Assembly (NCBI GenBank): GCA_944989445.1
Contig: CALYLW010000012.1
Coordinates: forward strand, 2,939,001 to 3,003,000
DNA from: Ampullaceana balthica
Lineage: Eukaryota > Mollusca > Gastropoda > Lymnaeidae
Length of the DNA: 64,000 bases
Direction: 5' to 3'
The translations under genes were made by a program, and so were the position numbers. Positions 32,902-46,314 of the stretch are shown here, in pieces (positions within the stretch are counted from its first letter, which is position 1; each line of letters starts with the position of its first letter). The notes below the pieces were generated by a model, which worked only from the letters and a program-made list of their open reading frames with translations, was not told the origin of the DNA and did no database searches.

Positions 32902-33022
32902 CAATTTCTTCCTGTTTCTGAAATGTGTAGCAGCCAACAGCAGCCAATGTTTTGATGAGGTTTACAAAATAATGCATTCATATTTTGAATCTCCCTATCA
33001 CTGTACTCAAACAGGAGAACAG
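32902..33022 (+). CDS. Cysteine-containing exon of a putative GPI-anchored protein
   Basis: The acceptor CCATCCCCAG ends at 32901 and the donor GTAAAT starts at 33023. The exon has one split-codon base plus exactly 40 codons. The other frame from the first base hits a stop. The peptide has cysteines in FLKCVAANSSQCFDEVYKIM and in SPYHCTQTGEQ, and an N-glycosylation site (NSS). Joined to the exon at 418-535, the spacing is C-x7-C-x7-C, then a longer gap to the fourth Cys. It ends in phase 0, and the next exon starts in phase 0. The cysteine spacing suggests a small disulfide-bonded extracellular domain; I do not recognise the family. Confidence 0.75.
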
Positions 33023-33256
33023 GTAAATCTAATAAATTTCAAATGTCTGACCATGTTAGATGTCTAAAGTCTGAATGAAGACATAATTAAGATTAAAAGA
33101 AGTGCATGGAAATAAAATGTTTACCCTTATTAATGTTATGGTTGAAAAGGTCGCTAAAATTTATGTTTGTGAAAGCCTCAAAGCACACTATGTAAAATTA
33201 ACTCCATTGAAAGATTATAAAAAAAATTATAAGTGAAATTCTTGGATGCATTACAG

Positions 33257-33434
33257 ATACTAGAGCTGCAGAGTCTTAAGCACAATGCTATTACATCATC
33301 AACAACACAAGACACTACTCAACCGAGTTCTCAGCCAACAACAGTGGGCTATACAGATACCACAGAGAGTACAGAAATCAAAACTACAGGGAGCGCAAAA
33401 CATGGGAGTAAGGGTGAACACACAGGTTCTCATA
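33257..33434 (+). CDS. Ser/Thr-rich stalk exon of the putative GPI-anchored protein
   Basis: The acceptor GATGCATTACAG ends at 33256 and the donor GTAAGA starts at 33435. The exon is 59 codons plus one base. It begins ILELQSLKHNAITSSTTQD and continues with many Ser, Thr, Gln, Gly and His residues (for example TTQPSSQPTTVGYTDTTEST), the composition of an O-glycosylated stalk. It follows the preceding exon in phase 0 and leaves a phase-1 codon that the exon at 35027 completes as Asn. Confidence 0.78.
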
Positions 33435-35026
33435 GTAAGAGATTTTTCTTTGTCTTTTTTTGTTTTGTTTGTTTCAATTTTATTTAATTTCACAAATGCG
33501 TCCATTTTCCGTTTTACTTGTCAAATCTTGTAATTTTAAATCAATTTTCAACCACTTCCCATTTATCCATTGGCTTGAAATTTGGCTCACTTGCATATTT
33601 TTTATGATAAAAGATGTTAGGGATTAAAAAAATTTTTTTTTAAATTCCCCTTTGTCGGTTATGATATTTATGAGTTAGGTGCTTAGTCATACTCTAAGAA
33701 TAAAAGAATAAGAGAACAAATAGAGTAAAACAATGTTTTTCAGCATACATATAAAAGTAATAACACATTTGCAAACATTCATTAAAATAAAGCTGTAAAA
33801 AAAGTTTTTGACTTGGTGAACTCAAGCAAGCTGATTCAAATAAATATAGAAATACACAGATCTCCTGAGATAAGTCCTCGCAGAATATCTGGATATTTTA
33901 TTCATATATTAATGAAACTTGTCGAACTGGTGATAGTATTCAGTCATGATCAAATGTGAATCCATTTTCCTGCGACTTGAAATTTATCATGTTATTTCAT
34001 GAAAAAAAATCACATTGAAACTGTTAAATCAAGTGTAGATGCAGAAATGTTGATTATAAATTCCTGTAGTCTTGTATACAGAAGTAACCTTACTTTCACT
34101 GGGTTGTAAAGACTTTACATTTTTGTAAAAATAAATTGTTGAAGAGTTTGTTATTTAATAAATTGATGGAGTTAGTATCATAAAACTTCATGAAAAAAAT
34201 TAATAACTTAAAAATCTATCATAAATCTTTAAAATAAAATTATTAGAAAAAAATAATAATAACATTGAGAGAATATGCAATCACTAAATAATTTTCAATC
34301 TGTATTAAATTATTTAGCATTAATAGAAGTATTAAACAATATAATTTGCAATTGTCACGCAAGTAGTGTCTGTCAGTCCTGACGCTACTAATTTTAGAAA
34401 GCAGGGAAAACCAAATTACTGCACCAAAGCATCAAAAGGTGTGCAAATTAAATATGCGCTGTATAAAAATATTATATGACGTCATTGTTTTCGCTCATAT
34501 TTTAATTTTGGAAAAGGGAACATTGTAAAAAGTGAATTAGATGATGGTTAATTATAAAATAAAAAAATAAAGGGGGCGCCTACGGCGCCCTACAACACCT
34601 ATTATAAAATACTTTGTGTACATTTCAGAAAGTTTAATATTTCGTATTTATCAAACAAGGAAAAGTTAGTTGGGCTTTTGGAAAAGGTCGGCGCTGTAGG
34701 CGCCCTAAAAAAAGTGCATTTTTTATAAAATAAATAGATTTCAGCTGAAAACTTTTTGACGGGTGTACGCTAGTTTAAAATATATTTACTTTGAGATTAC
34801 AATTTTATTTTTACACATTAAATTTTAAAATCTTTACCTTTAAATATGGGCTTGCAAAAATTATTTTGTAATTTTTAGTGAATTCCTTTAGTAAATTTCA
34901 TGATTTTAACTAACCCATCTTATGTCACCCAACGTTCTCAAAAATTGAATTTTAGTATTCTCTTTTCTAAATCACTGACGTTTAAAATATATTTACCAAT
35001 TTAAAAAAATATTTTTTAATTTACAG
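33435..35026 (+). other. Intron containing a Helitron-like repeat copy
   Basis: A GT-AG intron of 1,592 bp, from GTAAGA to TTTTAATTTACAG. It is AT-rich except for the repeat at 34369-34773. Confidence 0.75.
34369..34773 (+). mobile_element. Second copy of the Helitron-like repeat
   Basis: It begins TCTGTCAGTCCTGACGCTAC and ends GACGGGTGTACGCTAG followed by T, matching the copy at 1246-1505. It is about 145 bp longer, with a GGGGGCGCCTACGGCGCCC palindrome-like block and a second GGCGCC block inside. Confidence 0.45.
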
Positions 35027-35118
35027 ATAGCTCCTCAACAGTCATGCCCTCTGGTCTGTTTTCATTGGTGCTGATGTTTATATCAAGTGTGTTGTCAGTT
35101 GTCCTGACCAGGAGTTAG
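35027..35118 (+). CDS. Terminal exon encoding a GPI-anchor signal
   Basis: The acceptor TTTTTTAATTTACAG ends at 35026. Two bases complete the split codon (Asn), then 29 sense codons and TAG (35116-35118). The peptide is a small-residue stretch (NSSSTVMPSG) followed by LFSLVLMFISSVLSVVL and a short polar end TRS. This is the layout of a GPI-attachment signal: small omega-site residues, a spacer, about 16-17 hydrophobic residues and the C-terminus. A single-pass membrane anchor is the alternative, but there is almost no cytoplasmic tail. The product should therefore sit on the outer cell surface. Confidence 0.8.
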
Positions 35119-38100
35119 GTTACAGTTACAGGGGCCACTGCCATCCTGAAGAATTTATGTAGGATTTTTGTTTATTACCTATATAATCCATGTGGCTACA
35201 TTTGGGGCACTACTGATGTACTTATGAAAAGAAGACTATTATGTATGAATAACATATCATTCCTCTGGTTGTCAAGGTGCTGACAACCCTGCTGCTTATG
35301 CTGATAATTTTATAGCTGCCCTTATTATGAAGAATTATAATTTTAATTGTATAATTTTGGGGGGTCTAAAAAATTATGTTTGGGTCCCTTAGAGAACATT
35401 TAGCAAACAATAAGACCCTAGCTGAAGTATCATTTCAAGAAAAATATAAATTTCTTAAAAAATAATTATTTAAAATGATATGAGTCTTTTACTTTTGAAT
35501 CACCACAAAGTTAAAAGGGTTGTGTGGTGTGATTAAAATTGAACTATAAAAGTAATTTTTTGCATGTGAAAAGAATGAAATTTTTTAAAATGAAAAATAA
35601 TCTTTACATTTTATTTCATGCGAATAATTAAAACAATTCTGTCCCCTCAAGGTGCTATTGAAAAAAATCATAGTAACAAGCAAAGTCATTCTCAAAAGGA
35701 TTTGAGGCAAATATCCTCTGTATCCATTTTTGGTTTCTCTTTACCATAATGAAAGAGATGTGCACATTTTTAATATTAAAAATTTTAAAGATAAATATTA
35801 TTTTATATTTTTAGATGTAGAGATGAAATCTTAACAGTTTTCTTATCCCAGCTTATGAGTTTTTGGGAGTTTATTCTAAATTTGAAGCTATAAAGTCAAT
35901 TATTAATTTAAAAAATTTTAATCTCTGAAAATCATTTATCTATATTAAATAAACAAGAGTATTTTTAACCAGTTTTTTTTGGTTGGTGCTCCAGTGTGAA
36001 CATGGTTACTTTTTGTATGCATTAGTAATGCCTGTTTCAAGTAAAAGTCACTAGATATGTATATTCTATAAAGAACAATATTATGAAATTATAGTATAGA
36101 GTGTTTGATGAATTAATGGCAGGATAATCATTGTAGTTTCGTTGTTATTTATAGTTCACATGAAATTAACTTGACCTTTGTTATTGTAACTGTTCATTTT
36201 TTCAAAGCATTATATCAAGGGTGTTAATTATTATTTTTAAAGACAAAATGTTGAACCATTAGTCTTTCAGCCGAACGGGGAGAAAACTATTGCTGATCTT
36301 AAGACACGAACTGAAAAATAAGTTGCTTCCCATTAAATGTTTTCAATTTGTCACCAATGTTTTTTTTGATTAGTGTTGTATTGTATTCTTGATACTTTCA
36401 TAACGAACTAGTTTGCAGAAATTATTTACTACATCCTGTATCAAATATATGCTTTATTTAATTATTTTTTGTGTATAAATATAAATGGATGCTTCAATAA
36501 TTTTATTTTTTAATTAACTCCCAAAGATGATTATTGCATCACGTTTCCAAAGTAAAATTGTCTTCTTTTTTTAAAAATCGAATCTCTATCTTGTGGCTCT
36601 TGCCTCTTTATTTCACGAACCTCTCAACATTCCACATTTCCTCTCCGTGGTATTTTTATAATATGGCCCTGTCTCTTACTAGTAAAAACTGAAATATATT
36701 ATTTTTCTAATGTTACTCAAACTTCATTTTTCAATATCAGCATACAAAATAATAGTAGTATGGAATCACACAAGTTCTTCTTTTTTTAAGTAATAGATGC
36801 CTGGACTATTTATCCAAAGAGACAATGCATCATTATTTAACAAAACATAGGTAATGTGTCTGTATTTTTGAAATAATGATTTTTAAAATTTCATTATGAA
36901 TATATTAGTATTAGTATTTACAGTACTCATTGTTAACAAACGCCTGGTCAAAATATTTTTATAGAACTAAAAAGGAATGAAATTCAGTTCTTAAGTAAAT
37001 CTCTCATGTTAAAAAAGTAATGGCCAGATTTGCATACCCTAATAACTCCCCCCCCCCTTCCTCTCTTTCTACTTTCCCTTACAAAATAATTTCAAAATAA
37101 CCATTAAAGAGATTCATTGTAAAACCATTTACCATCATAATTTTTTTTTAATTTAGCAGATGATCTGCACAAAATAATAAATACATAACAAAAAAACAAG
37201 CCACACATTCCAATTTAACTGTATTGTCAGTCAATGTGGTTGTAATCATTTCAGCTCAGATATGTGTGTTCATGATTCTCAAATTTTTTATAAAATAATG
37301 GTATTTCATAGCTTCTAAATAGTTTTGAATCATTTTTTGAGAAACACTGTACCCATGAAATCATTACATCATCAGGTGTGAGAGCTTTTGAGTGGGGATT
37401 GAGCAAATGTTCAAGTTTAAATATTATAGCTGGTCACAGTTATCTTTTTTAAAAAAAAATGTATTCATAATTGTAATTCACTTTCTCCTGAATTAAAAAA
37501 AAATTGCAACAAGGTTATGAAATATTTATTTCCAAAGCTTAATTACATATCTTATTTAGTTACAAATATTTTTATTAAAAAGGGTAGCTATATGCTTGTA
37601 GGAATTTGGTTAGTTAATGCTTAGATTATTTTTTACTTAAGGTTTGGAAAAAATGCTTTAAAAGCATCTAACATATGTTAATTTTTTTGAAGCATAGTTT
37701 CCTATGAAAAAAAAACATAATCAAAAGCACAAACATAATTATTTCTAATTATTTAATTTCATTATGGTTGTGAAATTGTAAATATATTTTTGTAAAAAAA
37801 AATAATTTTAAGTTGATTTTTTTGTGATGAATGTAATAATTAAATTATTTGCTCTCAGATTAATATATTTTGCACATATTGTATTCGCTTATAATATATT
37901 CTAAGAAATACAAATCAGGGTTAAAAACGTGCACGATGATCAATAAAATTTTCTACCAGACTTCAAAATATGAAGATTAAATATGAAAGATCAATTTATG
38001 TAATCATGAAGCTTATCATTATCTTTTATTTAAAGAATTGTAACATGAGCAGTCTTAGTGCATGCATGTAATTAATGTTACGTGTATATAGAAATTTTAT

Positions 38101-39816
38101 CATAATGGAAGATTTATTGGTTTTTCATTTAGAATAACTTTTTAAAAAAACAAAAAAACACAGAAATTGTCAAGTTTTAATAATTTTTTTCTTCTGCAAA
38201 ATTAAAAGACATTTATTATATATATTACATATATATTTATATATGTATATATTGATGAATATTTGATCATGATAAAGAAGAGAATCATAATAAAATATGT
38301 AAATATTTTGTTTAGGCATTAACCAAGACAGATTTAAATTTCTAAAAGAGTGACAACATCTTACAAAAGTGTGGGTGTTGACATGAATTTGCAGAGTGAA
38401 AATAAGCATCTAATTTTAAAGTTGAAGTATTAATCTAGAATTCTTATAAAATTCCAAAAGCTGACACTATACAAATATATTTGGTTTTAAACTTGCATTT
38501 AAAAGATTTCAAGTGTTTTAAAAATTATTGGACAGCTGAAATGAATTTTAATGAAAGATCAACTGATAATTAGGCTATAATTTTTTTTTAAATTACTCTT
38601 AAAAATACTTTCACTCCTTCAATCAAGAATAATTCACTCTCTCTCACCACAAAATACATACAACAATGTTGTAGAGAGGATTTCTTTTTTTTTCTTTCCA
38701 ACAATGAATATAAACTTTATTCAGCTAAAGGATAACATTTTACTTTATACTGGACCTTACTTTTAAAAACAATTACAAATTGAAAAATATGAGAAGCATT
38801 TTACTATTGGTTTCATGGTACATGTAAAAAGAAGATGAAAGTATTAAATTTGAACTATTTACAGGCAATAAAATAGTATAGATGAAAGCGTTTTAAGCCA
38901 CAAGCTGATAATGTACATGTCAATTAAAATGGGCTGAATTATGCAAGGTTTTTGAGCGAAGTCCCTCAAATGTAGTGGAGGGAAGAGGTAGAAGTCTGGA
39001 ATAAGGGCGGATGTGGAGAATGAAGAGCAAAGATATACTTTTTTTTTAAAACATGGAGAAAAACCCAACTGGTCAACGAGATCATTAAATTAAAGCATTT
39101 ATTATAAAATCCACTAGAAATATTTTTTTAAGTGGTGAAAACTGAAGAATAAAAATATTGAATATGAAAATGTGTAGATTTTGAAACATTATCTTTATGT
39201 AAGTTATGTCGATTGACATTTATTAAAACCTTTATCACCTGGTTAAAAGTAGTCATTTAAAAAAAAATGCCCCTCCATAGGGAGAGCAAAAAAAAACAAC
39301 AGAGTGGGCAGCTATGCATGTGACACTGAGCTACCAGAATCTGAATGCACTCATTGGCTCACATTTAATGACACCCAACAAAAAATTTGTATGAGCAAGT
39401 GAGACTTGGGAACAAAAGTGAGCACAGGCCTGAAGTATTTTAGACAATTTTTCATCTGCCAATGAACATAAAATTACATTAAAATTTGAACTGCAGCTTG
39501 CATGTGTGTGTAGAATTTTTAAAAAAACACAAAAAACTACATCATCTTGAACTTTGACAACTACATCATCTTGAACTTTGACAAAGTCAACTTTGATATT
39601 GACACAAGAAACATCAAAGGCAGGGCAAATGATTTGAAATTTAAGACAAAATGCTTTTTTGTTTATGCACAAGAGCTGTGCAAAAATGTTCAATAGAGCT
39701 ATGCAGGGTCTCGTAGACGCTGGATTCGATTTCTAAAGAGAGTCATTAACAGCCTCCTTTTTAATAAATAGATGATTGCCGATCCGCCATGACATTAGAT
39801 TGAAAGGATCTGGGAA
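35119..39816. other. AT-rich, non-coding; 3' UTR of the GPI gene and intergenic
   Basis: No open frame with a recognisable product. AATAAA occurs on the + strand at about 35947-35952, among many in such AT-rich DNA. A short 25-bp duplication (ACATCATCTTGAACTTTGAC) lies at about 39540-39590. Confidence 0.6.
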
Positions 39817-40002
39817 CTAAAAATTCTGAAACTGCCTTGAACAAAGCAGTTCACACACCAGGTAATCGGTATCGGCAAAATCCAACAGCCTGCATTTAAA
39901 ACATTTTTTTTCCTTAGTTGTGGCATCTAAAAATACTGGCACTGATACCATCTCTTTGTCATCCACCCAGAACTCGCCTTTGTCTGGTGGGAATTCATAC
40001 AA
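39817..40002 (-). pseudogene. Serpin-like exon fragment
   Basis: A 61-codon - strand frame after a plausible acceptor (TATGAATTCCCACCAG, ending at about 39988). The peptide includes DKGEFWVDDKEMVSVPVF and then FADTDYLVCELLCS. In serpins the stretch before strand s3C reads like EFWVDExTxVxVPMM, followed some 20 residues later by a LELPY-like segment; both positions and spacing fit loosely. The conserved PMM is PVF here, and the frame stops shortly after, unless a donor at CTG/GTGTGT (about 39863) is used. No other serpin exon is seen nearby. The similarity is by eye and could be chance. Confidence 0.35.
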
Positions 40003-43000
40003 AAATCAAAAGGAAAAACAAAACAGCACAAAACAATGCCCAGACCAGGGCCTAGGATCGGTGGAAATAAAATATTGATTTTTCTTGGTCAGGTAATCCA
40101 ACTGATGTCCAACACCCAGCAATTGTATGACCTTTCATCTAGCTAATGGCTTTATCAGGGGAAGGGAAAAAAAAACTAATGAAGAATACAAACAATGGGA
40201 AAAAGTAGTTGGGTGAAAAAATGTAAAGGATTTAAAGTAAAGACAATTTCTATGGTATTGATTGGCAGCGGTGGAGACAAAGAGATCACTACGGCTTGTG
40301 CAAGAATATAAAAAATTGATATCTAAAAGATGTGTAAATATTTTTTGATAGTATAATCTTTTTTTTGATGGCTTTGTTTTATGGAAAGAGGGGGAAACAA
40401 ACAAAAAGTTATTTGCACTAAAAACACAATTATCAAAACTTATTTTAACCGATAGCAATCTTCATTAAAACTACATTTGTGTTCGTAGAAGAATAAACAC
40501 AAATTTAATTATCAGTATGGTATGAGCTGTATGAATGTTCAAAAGACTGATATTCTGTAACAATGAAAACTGTTAAAAACCTAAGGATACCTTTTAAAAT
40601 GGGGGGGAAGATGAACAATAGAGCAGCTACATCAGAGAAAGCCTTCACATTCAGTGGCATTTCAGTTTAATAATAATCAACACCAGTTTAAGTGGTTCAA
40701 TTATTTTGCTTTAAAAATAATAATAATTGCAGCCGAGAAAAAAGAGCTAATATACATTAAATGTAACATGTTTAAAAATTAATATTATATTTCTTTAGAT
40801 TAATTAGATGCCACAATTGAAATAAATTTAAGTGGATTGTGGAGTATTGCTAGTTTCAAAATCTGTTGTAGGTTCTGAGAATCTTTTGGAGTCCAGGGAA
40901 AACATGCAGTCCGTACAAAGTTTGCTTTAGCTTGGTACATTTTTTATTACCAAGTCTCAATTCTCCATTGGGGTTCAATAAGTTTTTCTCAAATGATACA
41001 CTACCAGTGAGGATTACAAAAGTAAATATGTGATGATTGGCATTAAACTAAAAAGTTTATAATGTGATTCATATTACAGAGTCTTTTGTTCTGGGTAAGA
41101 GATCCAATTATAAAATGATTTATTAAAAATGACTCAAAAGATTTCTTAAATTTGCAGCTGCTTAAAAAAATATGTATAAAAAAGTGAAAGATTAACAGTA
41201 AAGAAACAATACCAGTAAAAAAAGAAAAAGATTAGAAATGTGTGTGGTTAACATTGTACTTGTACATGAATGCAGAAGAAAATAGCTTTGTATAATATTT
41301 TAAAACTTTGAAATGAAAAACAAAACAAAAAGAGGTCCCTTGTTTTTTTAACTGAAAAATGTAAGGAAATTTTTTTCTAAAATTGCTTTAAAAAAAAAGT
41401 TTGACAGCATAGAATATATTATCATCACTCAATAGTTATAGCAGAATAGCAATATTATCTAACTACCAATAATATTACATTATTCTTTTGCTGTTTTAAA
41501 ATAAGTAAAACATTTGTCATTGTGTATACAATTTTGATTTAAGTGTTAAAAACTTGAACATTCTTAAACAGCTTATTTATTCAGCTATTTAGACAGATTA
41601 TTAAAATATGAAATATTATCATTAAACTGAAAGGGGTAAAACAAATTTGAGCTTAAATTAAAATAACATAGGTTGTAAGAAAATGATGTTTATATTAAAT
41701 TATATATTTTTTTAATTAAATATGAGTTTATAATTTCTATTGCTCTTTTTTTCTTCTTCTCATAATAGAATGATTAAGCTACCATTAATAATTATTTTAA
41801 TCAATGTGAAACAAACAATGAAGAAATAGCATGTTGTTAAACTAAACAAAAAGTACCTCAGATTCTTACACGGAAAAAAAGATTAGTTGTGAAATATTTT
41901 GTTAAAATTAAGACACATTTTAAAAATATTGTGGTTGAACCCATTGTCTCCCTTGAAAGAAAGATTCAAATTGAGGTGAAAAGAAAGTTTGGCATGAACA
42001 AATAAACTCTGCCTCTATACACTGCTGATCAAGCATTTTGGTAAATGATAAAAATTTATTACAAAATTCAAATTAACAAATAGTTTATGAAATTCAAAAT
42101 AAAAGATATTTGAAGAAAAAAAAGCTTCTTGTGAAACATTTTAAAATTATTTCTAATGCCGGTATACAAGTACAACAGGCTTTATTGATATTTAAATATT
42201 ATTTATATTATTTTATATCAGCCTCATGATAAGCTTTGTGGATGCAGGAAGCCCACATTTTCTTCAAGCATGTTTACCTTAAGGGTATCTTTCTTTTTTA
42301 AAATTTTTTATGCAACATAAGAATATCAATTTTGTAAAATTTAACATCACTGAGCAAAATTTTTTTGCTACAGCGGGAGGGAAAGTTTTAACAATAAATC
42401 TACTGGGATATTTTGGGCAGACATGATGGGAAAAAAAGATAGTCAACTTTAATAATTATTGTAACGATTTAAACATATTTTAATTCACATAAGAAGCTCA
42501 CTGCATTACCATATGATGGTTTACAAACAAGATAAAAGCTTAAAAAAATTATCAACTGATACTGAAGGTGATGGATCTCCAGCCTGATATATCAAATATA
42601 AAATCTTACCAAGACAGGACACTTTTCTTTCTACCACGGAATTTTGCAATTTGTGATATCATGATGATCACATTTAGTTATCAATGAGCTTACAAATCAT
42701 GAACATTTAAGAAAGAATGGCTACAAATAATGTTTCAATAAAAACAGACTCTTTTTGAGTGTATTAATATGCACAAAACTTATATTAAATGGAATGGACT
42801 CAGTGTGATCAGCATGCATTGGGGATTATTTGTTTCTTTACAAAATTATTTGTGATTTTTCAGTCCCTTTAACTTTAATAATGCCTTTTGCGCACGGACT
42901 GAATAATGTTATTCTATCAATCACAATTTATTTTAGGTCCGTTAAACATGCATATAATATGTTAATTTAATAGGTAATCTTTGATATGCCTTGCTTAAGT

Positions 43001-46000
43001 TAAGTCTAATTAGTATTTTAAATATAACAATTACACAAGCCCCAACCTATCAACTGCCATGTTTTTTCATTTTTATATGAAATAGTAAAAAATCCAGCAA
43101 TATTTTTTTTTACAAAATAAGTCTGTGGTAATATTTTAATATGGATCAATAAAATATAACAATAATAGAACTTATGAACTGAAAAGTTAAAAAGGGTTAA
43201 AAATTATTTAAATTAAACATGATTGAATATGCATACAGAATCAACTCTATGTATGTAAAAATTTGAACATTAAAAAAATTCTTAGCAACAATGTATAGAT
43301 ATTTAAGTATAACAATATTATAATATACAAATATGAATTTCTAAATATGTTTATAGATTTATATATGTATAAAGATTTGTAATACAAACATATATCTACA
43401 AAAAAGTACACAACTAAAATGATCTCTATAAACAAAATCTAAATAACAAAAAATGGTCCCAGTAATTTCTAAATCTATAGATATGGTTAAATGTAGTCTT
43501 GATATATTTATAAAATAAAAACGAACGATAAGCAATTTATTAAAAGAAAAACAAATCAGTTAGTACTGCAAGAATTTTTTTTCAAGAATCCAACAGTGAC
43601 ATGATAAAAAAATATACTTATTAAATTATATCTTTCTATTGGAGGATATTGCTTTTTTAAATATCATATTAAAACACCTTTAAAAGACTGAGAATAATTT
43701 CTGTATTTTGAAGCCAAATATAAGCACTAAACTTATCCATTTACAGAGTTTTGTTCAAGGATTGGATGAAAAAATGTACGGATGCATTCTACCTTTAAAG
43801 TTGAAGCTTTCAGAATGATTTTTAAAACAAAATTGTTTACCATTGAAAAGAAAAAAAAAGAGTAATCATTGATTAAGAAAAAAAACATCATTAAAAAATT
43901 AAGTTCAATTAAATATGGACAATGTGTTTGGTAATTGTAGGGAAAAAAATCTTAAATAAAATGATCGCAGGTTAATCAATTATTATCACAATTAACCTGG
44001 TTTTCTACAATCATTTTTTTTTACCACAACCTAACTTCATTTCCTCCCATATTCTAGATGGGTTTTGGGTTAAGCCATTTGATGTTAAGATATAGGCACT
44101 TCTCTCTGATCAGGAATGGTAAAAGAAAAAAATATAATTGCCCTCCATTACCCATGGTCAATGTTTACCCTGTAATAACTCTGGATCATAAAAATTTGTA
44201 AAAAAAATTAAAAAAATTGAGATAATTCATTTTTCAAAACACAGTAATTATAATTAAAAAATTTTTAAAAATTGCATTGCTTTTTTTCTGTTAGATAGTC
44301 TGTCCAAACAGCTAATCTGAAATAAAATAAGCATACCGTAAGTTCCCTCTATTTAAACCACTTAAATACACAAACACTTTGTACTGTTCCCTTTATTTAG
44401 TTCAGGGCTTCACAACAAGTGTGAATGAACTACACCAACAAGTAACCATCCAATTCAATACTCAATAAACATTTTTTGCACCTATCCCTCTTCCCCAACT
44501 GAGTCGCTAAAGAGATGAAAGAGCTTAACATAAGGCTTCAATGCTGCTATTAGGAGAATGAAGTTTTAATTTGATAGACCTTAATATAAAAATTTCTAAA
44601 GTGAATAAAATCTGACAAAATAACATGAAATATCAAGAGAAGTTTCTAAATTATGGACAGTGATTAATTGTAAAAATTTGCCATGTATAAAATTGTCTAG
44701 CCCTTTTTAAAAAAACAACTTATATTTATAATTTTGAATACTTTTATTGTCTATCTCTTCTTTTGTCTCTATCATTGAGAGGCTGTTAAGACGCACATTG
44801 AAAAAAAGCGGCTCTTACTGTATCACTTTACACTTACACGGGGAGCATAGATTTTATTTCTATACTTACCATATAATACTTACATTTTAAAAAAAAATTA
44901 ACCAAGGAAAAAAATTCATCAAAATCACTGTAAAACACCTTATTTGTATAATATACACAAGTAACTTTCAATTATATTACAGTGTTGAAAAAAATTAATT
45001 AAGAACAGAGTACCAAAAAAATAATAATTTAATTACGATGCAAGAGATTTCCTGAGTTGAAATAAATATTCAAATCTTATAATATTTTCTGGTTATCTTT
45101 CTGAGTCTGATCTTTTCATTTAAATGTGAGGTGAATTATTTCAGATTAGTTGCAATGAATAAATAGCAGATTAAGTTTGCAATACAAAAAATATTTGATA
45201 CGCCACAGTAATAGATTGGCTTAAAAAATCTTTCTTTCAACATATTATATCAATAAAATATGTATAGTTAAATTTTTCATCATTTTTAGTGAACCTGATA
45301 CATTTTTTTGTGTCTGCTTGAGCAGATAATATTTGAAAAAACTGGGCATAAATATATAAAAGGTATTCAGCATTTAGGATTAAAAAAACAGCTTTACCAA
45401 AAAAAAATTTGGTAGCATGTTAGCAGTAGATTATGAAGTTGAGGGTGAAAAACAAGGGAATTGTGGTTAACAAAATTATAAAAACAACCCAATCTAAATG
45501 GATAAAATAATTTTAAAACAAAAATATAAAAAGTAAATATATTGATGCTATTCAGCTGGCCTGTAACATGTCACATATTTAAGCATACTGTAAAAATAGT
45601 AGACTTTGTTAAATATTAAAACAATATGATTAACCCAGAAAATTTTCAAAACTCTACATTTTTAAAGCAAATCTTCTTTTATGGAAGTACTTTATTACTC
45701 AAAAAGTAATTTTTCTGAAGCAGTAATCATTATATTGCTGTTTAAAAATGTTACACTGAAAAATCAGAACAAATTTAATCAGTGGAAAAAAAACAAAAAA
45801 AGTTGAATATGAAATAATGTAAATAAAACAGAATGAAGTAAATCACAGACTTGGCAATAAATCTGTGATTATTGCTGCTGTTTATCACGAATAAGTAACC
45901 AGCTGTTGTGATGAATCATGTCATGGAGGAAAGGGAAAAAAAATAATTATTTGTAATCACATTTAAGTTATAATCAATGTTTGGTTTTTTTCTTCTTTAT

Positions 46001-46314
46001 CAATTGCACTTCAAAAGATTTAAATGAAAAATAAACCAACTTTATATTAAATTGCTTTTTCTTAGAAGGGGATTTAGCAGCCTGTATATTACTGTTTTAT
46101 GAGTAACTGTAAAATTGACTAAATAATTTATTTTAAAAAAAAACACGAAGATCAGAGATTGCTGAACAGGTTGTAAATATATAAACACCATGAAATAAAA
46201 ACAGATTTTACACCTGGGGCCTTTAATGCTTTCTATGATTGAAGAGCATATAAAAGTTGGCCATTTACTTAAACAGATATTACTTCCTGTGATCTTAAGT
46301 TTATCAGTAATTGA
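40003..46314. other. AT-rich, gene-free; may hold a long 3' UTR of the CXXC gene
   Basis: More than 6 kb of very AT-rich DNA without recognisable coding or transposon ends. It lies directly downstream of the CXXC gene's stop codon, so part may be its 3' untranslated region; many TTTATT (- strand AATAAA) sites prevent choosing a polyadenylation point. Confidence 0.5.
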
